From Echiichthys vipera (taxonomy: Eukaryota; Chordata; Actinopteri; Perciformes; Trachinidae): a DNA stretch of 64,000 nt. The notes below the pieces were generated by a model. It had not been told where the DNA came from, did no database searches, and saw only the letters and a list, made by a program, of their open reading frames with translations. Positions 57,863-64,000 of the stretch are shown here, piece by piece. Within the stretch, counting starts at the first letter, position 1; every line of letters starts with the position of its first letter. Location: assembly GCA_963691815.1 (NCBI GenBank), contig OY829646.1, forward strand, positions 1,922,001 to 1,986,000. The letters are read 5' to 3'. The position numbers and the translations under genes were made by a program.

Positions 57863-58850
57863 ATGAGGTCACAAGAAGGTTTGTTGGTGGCCCCAGTAAC
57901 GTTGTTGTCCATGTTGATTTCTGAAGTGCACAGTCTAGATCACTGTGCAAGGGGGGAAGTGATGAAGAAAATTCAACAACAAGGCTACTGGTCGCCTTAT
58001 ATGCATGCAATGGTGAACAGGGTGTTAAACCAATGTGAAGCATGTGCTCAAAATAATGTAAAGAAAGGTGTGAAAACACCTGTCGGACATATTCCAGTAC
58101 CAGAAGGTCCATTTAAACATCTAGTTATGGACTATTTCGATATGATAAAATCAGTTCAAGGCAAAAGATACATGCTTGTGGTAATCGACAGATTCAGCAG
58201 ATGGGTTGAAGCTACACCATCTAAAGACTTGAGCACTGAGACGGGAATCAGCTCTGACAATGGGCCTGCGTTTGTGCAGAAAGTTGCAAAAGGTATCCTA
58301 CAACAGTCGAGAATCAAACAACGTTTAGGAGCAGTGTATCATCCGCAAAGCAAAGGAATGGTTGAGCTAGTAAATGGAACCCTGAAGGTTAAGCTAAACA
58401 AAATTTGTGCCGCCACTTAGCTGAACTGGGTAGATGCTTTGACACTAGCACTAATGAGCTATTGCATGCAAACACATAGAATAACGCATTTAACACCGCA
58501 TGAAATGCTTACAGGTCGACCTATGCCAGCACTGCAGCTAAGAAGTCCTTTCAGAAGTACCACCGCTTGAACAATTGCAAAATGAGCTGAAAGCATATAT
58601 TAAATATCTAACTATGATCCATAGAACTATCTACACACAGGAAAGAGCACGAGAGGAGAGCCTGGAGCAGAAGGGGGAGTCGCCAGTGAAACCAGGAGAC
58701 TTGGTGTGGATCAAGGTGTTCCGGAGAAAGTGGCATCAACCGCGTTGGGAAGTACCAGGTGGTCAGGGCCTCGCCAACAGCTGTCCAGGTCGAAGAGAGC
58801 CCCACGTGGTATCATCTGAACCACTGCACAAAAACGCGAATCAAGGATGA
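57863..58850 (+). pseudogene. pol: ERV-B integrase
   Basis: Zinc-binding HSLDH...CEAC (57925-58045), core YFDMIKSVQGKRYMLVVIDR with the first Asp, SSDNGPAF with the second, and GMVELVNGTLK with the Glu (58360). About 20-35 residues between the two aspartates are missing (junction at STETGISSDN). The frame stops at 58420, and the C-terminal domain continues shifted: VKPGDLVWIKVFRRKWHQPR (58695-58750). Unlike ERV-A, the D, D and E residues are all still visible. Confidence 0.85.
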
Positions 58851-59169
58851 AGGGAACCCAACGGCAGAAGTGGGAGATGAGAAATGTGGTAAAACTGACT
58901 CTGACATTCCTGTGTGTTCAGTATGATGACTGTGGAGAGCAGAACCGTGCCAATCCAGGTACCGACAAGCTAGAGTCCACAGAAAGGAGGAGTCGGAGAC
59001 GAGGAAAAGGCGATCCAGCAGTCAAAAACAGATGAGTATGATGCAAAACTAAACACTCTGTGCCACCTGCCAGCATTTCAGATAGAAATAAATTTACAAA
59101 CCCATTTGAGCGTCTAACACAGAAAAGCAGAAAAAGAGTCATACAACATGAATTTGGGAAGATAAAATA

Positions 59170-61203
59170 ATACTTCCAGAACAATTTACAAGGCCAGATC
59201 AGAAATATGAGTACATTGTGCATGTGAAAGTGGGGGAGACAAACCTGTGTGGTATAGACAGAGGAAAACAATGCAGCCGATGGGGATTAGATCAGTGTCA
59301 GATCAGCATAATTAAAGGGCAGGAACTGACAATACAAGTTAAGTTGGGTAGACAATGGGACCCAAATTATGACCACAAAGCCTATATAAAAATAACTGAA
59401 CAAACCCAAATGAGTGCTATATGGGGAGACATAAATCTAGGAAGGGTGACCGATGCAGAGGTACCACAGAAGTTAGAAGAGAACAAACTATTTAGGACAG
59501 AGGTGGTAACAGGAGGGAGATTAAGGTTTAGTAGAAAGAAGAGAGGCGACGATTTCAGAAATCCTCAAAGATGAAAGTAGGCAAGTTATGTGTGAGTGGA
59601 TGTCAGATAAGTTAGGAGCGTCAGTGTGGGACTATGGGGCAGTAAAATGCGTGCCGGTAGTGCGAGAGGCGTTGTGCGGATGGATCATGGAAGTACATAA
59701 TGCAGCAATTAATATTGGTAAAACATATGAACTGAATAGTGTTAGCGCTGCAGAAATAGGTGGTCAGATGAACGTGAAAGTACGATGGAGTGCAAGGTAT
59801 GCAAAGCCAACGATGGACGTGCTGTTTGAAGGGCTGGCGAGGGATGTGATCGCCGCGCCTGAAGAAGAAGTTACTACACCTGTGAGTACGATTATTACTA
59901 CAACTAAAAGTATTACAACACCAACTAAGACTACTACTACAACTAAAAGTACTACAACACCAGCCAGAACCACAACCACACATAAAAGCATTACAATCAG
60001 TACAACAACCCAGAGAACCACCACAGTAGAACCAAAACAAGTGACCACAGGGCTAATCAAGACCACAAAAGTAGTAGTACAGAGAATGTATACAACAGAC
60101 AATGCAACTAAAATTAAAGTAGAGTGTAACGATCCTTAAGGTGGGCTGGAGGTATTTTTGGACGTGACGTGTAATGGAGACAGCCCCACGGCCAGTCCAG
60201 GAGCATTTCCTGTGGCAGGTCCGAGAGCATTTAAACCCAAATGGGTACGGCCAAAAGAATATAGAGAGATTAAAGATTAGAACTATTGGTGCAAGAGTGT
60301 GTGGGCTACGGCCAAAGACCTGACAACAATAGACTGTTTAGTGTGTTCTAAAATTCCCGGAGCGAGACCTACGGTAATCCCAGCAAAGTATAACTCTAGA
60401 GAGTGTTCAGAGTATCAGAAAAAACAAAAAACACAAACACTATTTTTTTTCGGTGACCAGACCTTTCCCATTGCAGACAGTTATTGGATGTGTGGAGGGG
60501 ATAGAGTGATAAATGTATTACCAGCAAGGTGGGTAGGGTTGTGTACATTAGTAAGGTTAAAGGTGCCAATAACTGTGATATATTCAGGAGTGGACGAGTG
60601 AGTTGCAGGAAGGACCTGAATGAGAAGAAGTCTTATGGGGGACAAGGAAGTGTACTTGGATGTGATAGAACAACCACGAGGAATTCCATACGAGTTTAAG
60701 GCCGAGATGAGATGAAAGCGGGTCTTGAGTCTATCATACCGTGGATCACCGTTAACAAGAATGTAGAGTGGATAAATTACATATACTATGACCAACAGAG
60801 GCTGCTCAATTACACCTTAGAGGGCTTTGAAGTATTTGGTGCACAGTTACAAGTGACCTCCGAAATGACGAGACAAAACAGGCTGGCATTAGATTGGCTG
60901 CTAGCCGAACAAGGAGGAGTATGGTACATGTTTGGGGAGCAGTGCTGCACATACATACCAAACAATACGGCCTCTAATGGAACTTTTTCTATTGCTATGA
61001 ACAAATTGAAGGAGCTGCAGGCCGAAATGACAAAAAATGCTGGCAGAGATGCACGTTAGTGGAGAGGACTAGAAGCAATAGCTAGAGAATGGGGAGGATT
61101 ATGTATCAAAGCTATTGCGGTCATATTCATAGTGTTAATTATTGTAGCCTCCCTACACTGTTGCATCATACCCATACTGAAAAGGTGGATCCAGGGAATG
61201 TGA
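59170..61203 (+). pseudogene. env: ERV-B envelope glycoprotein (env), broken
   Basis: SU: CGIDRGKQCSRWGLDQCQIS (59250), a basic SRKKRGDD (59530), CEWMSDKLGASVWDYG, a Thr-rich mucin-like region (59870-60040), then SYWMCGGDRVINV (60480). TM: NYIYYDQQRLLNYTLEGF, MTRQNRLALDWLLAEQGG and GEQCCTYIPNNT, then a stop at 61057-61059. In the same frame a hydrophobic anchor (AIAVIFIVLIIVASL) and tail end at TGA 61201-61203. Breaks: TGA 59572-59574 with a frame change, TAA after ECNDP at 60137-60139, frame changes at about 60605-60712, and the TAG after RDAR. The first cysteine of the CX6CC cluster is replaced by tryptophan. Confidence 0.85.
59870..60040 (+). other. Threonine-rich mucin-like linker in ERV-B env
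   Basis: More than half of about 55 codons are ACN threonine, arranged as degenerate TTTKSTTTP-like repeats. Likely O-glycosylated in an intact protein. It lies in the open part of the frame 59588-60139. Confidence 0.85.
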
Positions 61204-61571
61204 ATATTGGTATTGGTGGAGTGGGCGACTGATGATGGACGATGATGGACGATGCCGACACATGCACCCTCATATTAACCCACATATTATTCCATTATTG
61301 TTTAAGACTGTACAATAATGTTCATGAATTCCATATGTGTATGCTATCCAATATTAGAGTGTAAGTCGCATTATAAAGGTTACATCATAATCATAAACCA
61401 GAGAATAGTTACAGGTTTTATGGTAATACGCTATGGTAAGACAATCAAAGTAAATCACAAATGGTGACTTCAGGAGGGATGTGGATGTAAACACTCAGAG
61501 ATTAGATGGTTATAATCGCCAGATCACAGCGGATGATCTGCACAGTTGAGTCAGGAAAGAGCAAAAGTAGT

Positions 61572-61669
61572 GTTTTCATTCATTATATTCAGTTAGGTTA
61601 AGATTCATTTTCATTCATTGTTCAGTGTTTTCATTCATTATACTCAGTTAGGTTAAGATTCATTTTCAG
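61572..61669. repeat. 54-bp tandem duplication in the ERV-B 3' region
   Basis: gttttcattcattatattca, then gttaggttaagattcatttt, is present twice, starting at 61572 and 61626. 61204-62126 otherwise contains no gene. Confidence 0.85.
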
Positions 61670-62126
61670 ATATGAACACATATATACTCTGATTTCATGT
61701 TTTGATTTAACACAACTGTACAATGCAGGCAAGCGCTAATTTACAGTTTTACAGGTAATAACACTATATCATGATTGCATTCATAAATTACAGTTTCACA
61801 GTTTAAAATTTACAGTTTTTATAGTTTAATTTACAAATGTTATATAATTGGTTAATTTTTATCACACGCTAAAAGAATAACATGAAGATATCAATGCAGC
61901 TGTTGCTCGCACCCAGCGCAGTCGCCCACTATCTGTATATGTCAAAACAGAGGCCATGGGGACTATGCAGGACGTTTCTCCTCCATAGAATGATGAGATG
62001 ATCAAGAATGATTACATGATGACGAAATGAAGGCCGGAGGTTTTTCACCTACATGAGCCGCGGATTGGGAATTGATTTCTAACGATAATACTTAAATGAG
62101 GGTTATGAACCCTCACAGGAGGAATA

Positions 62127-62734
62127 TGTGGAAGAAAACATGACTGAGATAGTGAATAACAGGACAAGGTCACAGTGTACTTGGGACATAGGCCTGATAA
62201 GCACACATTCTGTTTTGAGAATAAAAGAACTATATTTGGGCATGATGACGTCTGGACACAAAGTAGACCCTACTGATGGTAAATGTATGAGTGTGTATTG
62301 GAAAGACCTGATGGGGCGTGTAAACGTTTCAGCACACGAACCTCAGTATAAGAGGGGGAGTTCTGTTGAGAGACACCGGTCCACATGTCGAAGTGTCCTT
62401 GAGCAAGACACTGAACCCCAAATTGCTCCCCGTGCTGCGCATGGGTGTGTGAATGTGGTGTGAATGGTTAGATCAGATTAGATGGTATGTAGATGTCCAC
62501 TGCCATCAGCGTGAATGTCTGTGTGAATGGGTGAATGTGACAAACACTGTGAAGCGCCTTGAGTAGTCAGATGACTAGAAAGGCGCTATATAAGTACAAG
62601 TCCATTTACCATTTACCATTTACTTGGAATTTTGAATTCTGTAATGAGTGTGTTGACCTTGATAATGGCTGTGAGACTTATCTGCTGACTCCTTCTTGTA
62701 GACCTTTCTATTTTTATAATATATTGTTCTCCCA
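62127..62734 (+). repeat. ERV-B 3' LTR (608 bp with insert)
   Basis: Starts TGTGGAAGAAAACATGAC directly after the purine tract aggaggaata and ends TTGTTCTCCCA. Interrupted at 62377-62621. Confidence 0.85.
62377..62621 (+). mobile_element. SINE-like repeat inside the ERV-B 3' LTR
   Basis: ggtccacatgtcgaagtgtccttgag-type head (only part quoted), tgtgaagcgccttgagtag, then aaaggcgctatataagtac and a ccattta repeat tail. This tail is widespread in fish SINEs and LINE 3' ends. The LTR reads gagacac on the left and ttggaatt on the right, contiguous in the 5' LTR. Confidence 0.75.
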
Positions 62735-62754
62735 TAGGCCTCCTGTATGACAGG

Positions 62755-64000
62755 CTTCCAAACCACAGCTGGCACTGTAGGAGATGGCTGCCTCTCCAGT
62801 AGCTCTCCGGTTTTTAGCTCTTTTACCCTATTTTGACCTCTTTCTTTCTATTTTTTTTTACTCTTCTTGTGAAGAGATTGTGTGTTTTTATATATCCTAT
62901 GGTTATTTCTAACTTTAAAATGCAAAAAAGAGCCAGTTTTCTCACTTACGAGAGAGAGGAACTGCTGGGTCTTTGCACAAAGGGACGAGCAGGGATACGA
63001 CACCCCATCCTGGAGGAGCTGAGGAGGAGACCCAGGAGCTGCAAGGCCGGGGCGAAGCTAAAGGCAGAGCGAGTGGAGAATCGGAGGCGCTACAAGCCAT
63101 CGATTCCCCCCGTAATCATGGGGAATGTGAACTCGCTTTCAGACAAGGTCGACGAGCTGTCCGCGCTGAACTACTAGCGGATCTATCGTGAGAGCAGCTT
63201 GTTCATCTTTACGGAGACATGGCTAAACCAGCTCGTACCAGATGCTAACGTGGACCTGCCAGGATTCACTGCCGTGAGAGCCAACAGAGACACAAAGGCG
63301 AGCGGAAAAAGCAAAGGTGGGGGACTCATCATGTATGTGATATTGCCGTAAAGAAAGTCTCATGTTGCCGGGACCTGAAGCTACTAGCTTTCAGCCTGCG
63401 GCCAGATTATCTGCTGAGGGAGTTCAGCCACGTGATCACTGTTTGTGTTTACATCCCTCCCAAAGCGGACGCAGCCACTGCCTGTGACAAGATCCACTCA
63501 GTCACTGCAAGGCTGCAGACACAGCACCCTGAGGCATTTATAATAATCTCTGTGGACTTTAATCATGCAACTTTGGACTCTACTTTGGCTGTTTTTCACC
63601 AGGTTGTAGACTGTCCCACCAGAAACAACAGGACAATTAATCTCCTGTATGCTAATGTAAACGACCCCCCTCCACCCACTGGGGAAGTCTGATCACAACC
63701 TTGTTAACCTACAGCCACAGTATACCCCCCTGGTCCAATGATGTGAATCCCAGCTATAATCCAGTATCCAGAGTATTGGATCTCCATCTCCTTTCCTTGG
63801 CAGGATTCTTGCATTTCGCCTATTCAGCAGTGTTGTGGAGAAGCGCCGTCAACACTAGGCTATTCGTGAGCTCGAGCTGATACACTGGGATGATTTTGGA
63901 GTATGAATTCATTGCATAATGGGGACATTATTACAATTGTCCACATCACACAAACTATCTGTTCAAACGTATGTGGGCACTTGGGCGTCCAATGGCAGCA
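62755..64000 (+). mobile_element. LINE 5' part with endonuclease domain (CR1/Rex-like)
   Basis: Frame 62833-63177: basic RRYKPSIPPVIMGNVNSLSDK, then a stop. Shifted frames follow: LFIFTETWLNQLVPDANVDL (63195-63260), KSKGGGLIMYV (63310), HVITVCVYIPPKADAATACD (63430), IIISVDFNHATLDSTL (63540) and SDHNLVNLQPQYTPL (63690). These are the ETW, GGG, DFNH and SDH blocks of an apurinic-type endonuclease. Homology fades after about 63740 and no RT is present, so the element is 3'-truncated or rearranged. Confidence 0.8.

Larger units (their letters stand above)
52932..62734 (+). mobile_element. ERV-B: plus-strand endogenous retrovirus with both LTRs
   Basis: Order: 5' LTR (52932-53322), primer site (53328-53348), a 2-kb leader, gag N-terminal half (55414-56120), a foreign-looking block (56119-57282), protease (57284-57823), integrase (57863-58850), env (59170-61203), a 3' region, purine tract (62117-62126) and 3' LTR (62127-62734). 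RT and RNase H are missing. Protein motifs and primer site make it a relative of ERV-A and closer to ERV-C. No duplicated target site was seen outside the LTRs. Confidence 0.88.

Noticed and set aside
1..64000. CRISPR arrays, bacterial operons, tRNA or rRNA genes
   Set aside because: No regularly spaced short repeats with unique spacers, no Shine-Dalgarno-led gene strings and no cloverleaf or rRNA sequence recognised. The content is vertebrate. The tRNA-like matches are retroviral primer sites.

Overview
The window looks like repeat-rich chromosomal DNA of a teleost fish. No complete host gene is recognisable. The families present are those that crowd fish genomes: L2-clade LINEs whose ORF1 is an SGNH esterase, a Penelope-like element with a GIY-YIG endonuclease, gamma/epsilon-like endogenous retroviruses (ERVs), a CACTA-like DNA transposon with introns, CR1/jockey-type LINEs, a SINE-like insert and small non-autonomous elements. 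Nearly every coding region is broken, so this is a graveyard of insertions. Because the insertions are nested, many can be placed in relative order.

Layout, left to right. 1-2443 is an L2 LINE (minus, 5'-truncated). 2444-3384 holds a degenerate tandem array and a LINE/SINE tail. 3861-7022 is a Penelope-like inverted dimer inside a 13-bp target-site duplication (TSD); one arm has an intact 508-codon RT + GIY-YIG frame. 7813-31452 is one minus-strand retrovirus (ERV-A) split into three parts: 3' LTR, env, a small membrane ORF, pol and gag CA-NC (7813-15705); a full-length L2 inserted in gag (15709-20690); more gag (20691-21129); a two-gene CACTA-like transposon (21130-29413); then gag N-terminus, leader, a tRNA-Trp-like primer binding site and a truncated 5' LTR (29414-31452).

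31453-45073 is sparser: a probable solo LTR, a non-autonomous DNA element, a decayed third L2 copy, two LINE RT fragments and two weak candidate host exons. 45074-45893 is a second copy of the non-autonomous element, itself hit by a short retroposon. ERV-C (minus, env plus LTR traces, 45895-51467) is split by a LINE (46962-51288) whose 10-bp TSD is visible. ERV-B (plus, 52932-62734) keeps both LTRs, a primer site, gag, protease, integrase and env, but its RT and RNase H are gone and a SINE-like repeat sits in its 3' LTR. A LINE endonuclease fragment closes the window.

The two most unusual coding observations are a pair of P-H-x-[ST] motifs, as in 2H phosphoesterases, between protease and RT of ERV-A, and a 58-residue single-pass membrane ORF just upstream of ERV-A env. 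The CACTA-like element is the best candidate for a coherent multi-gene system: two divergent, intron-containing genes whose splice phases agree almost throughout. All family names come from motif recognition by eye; no database search was run.
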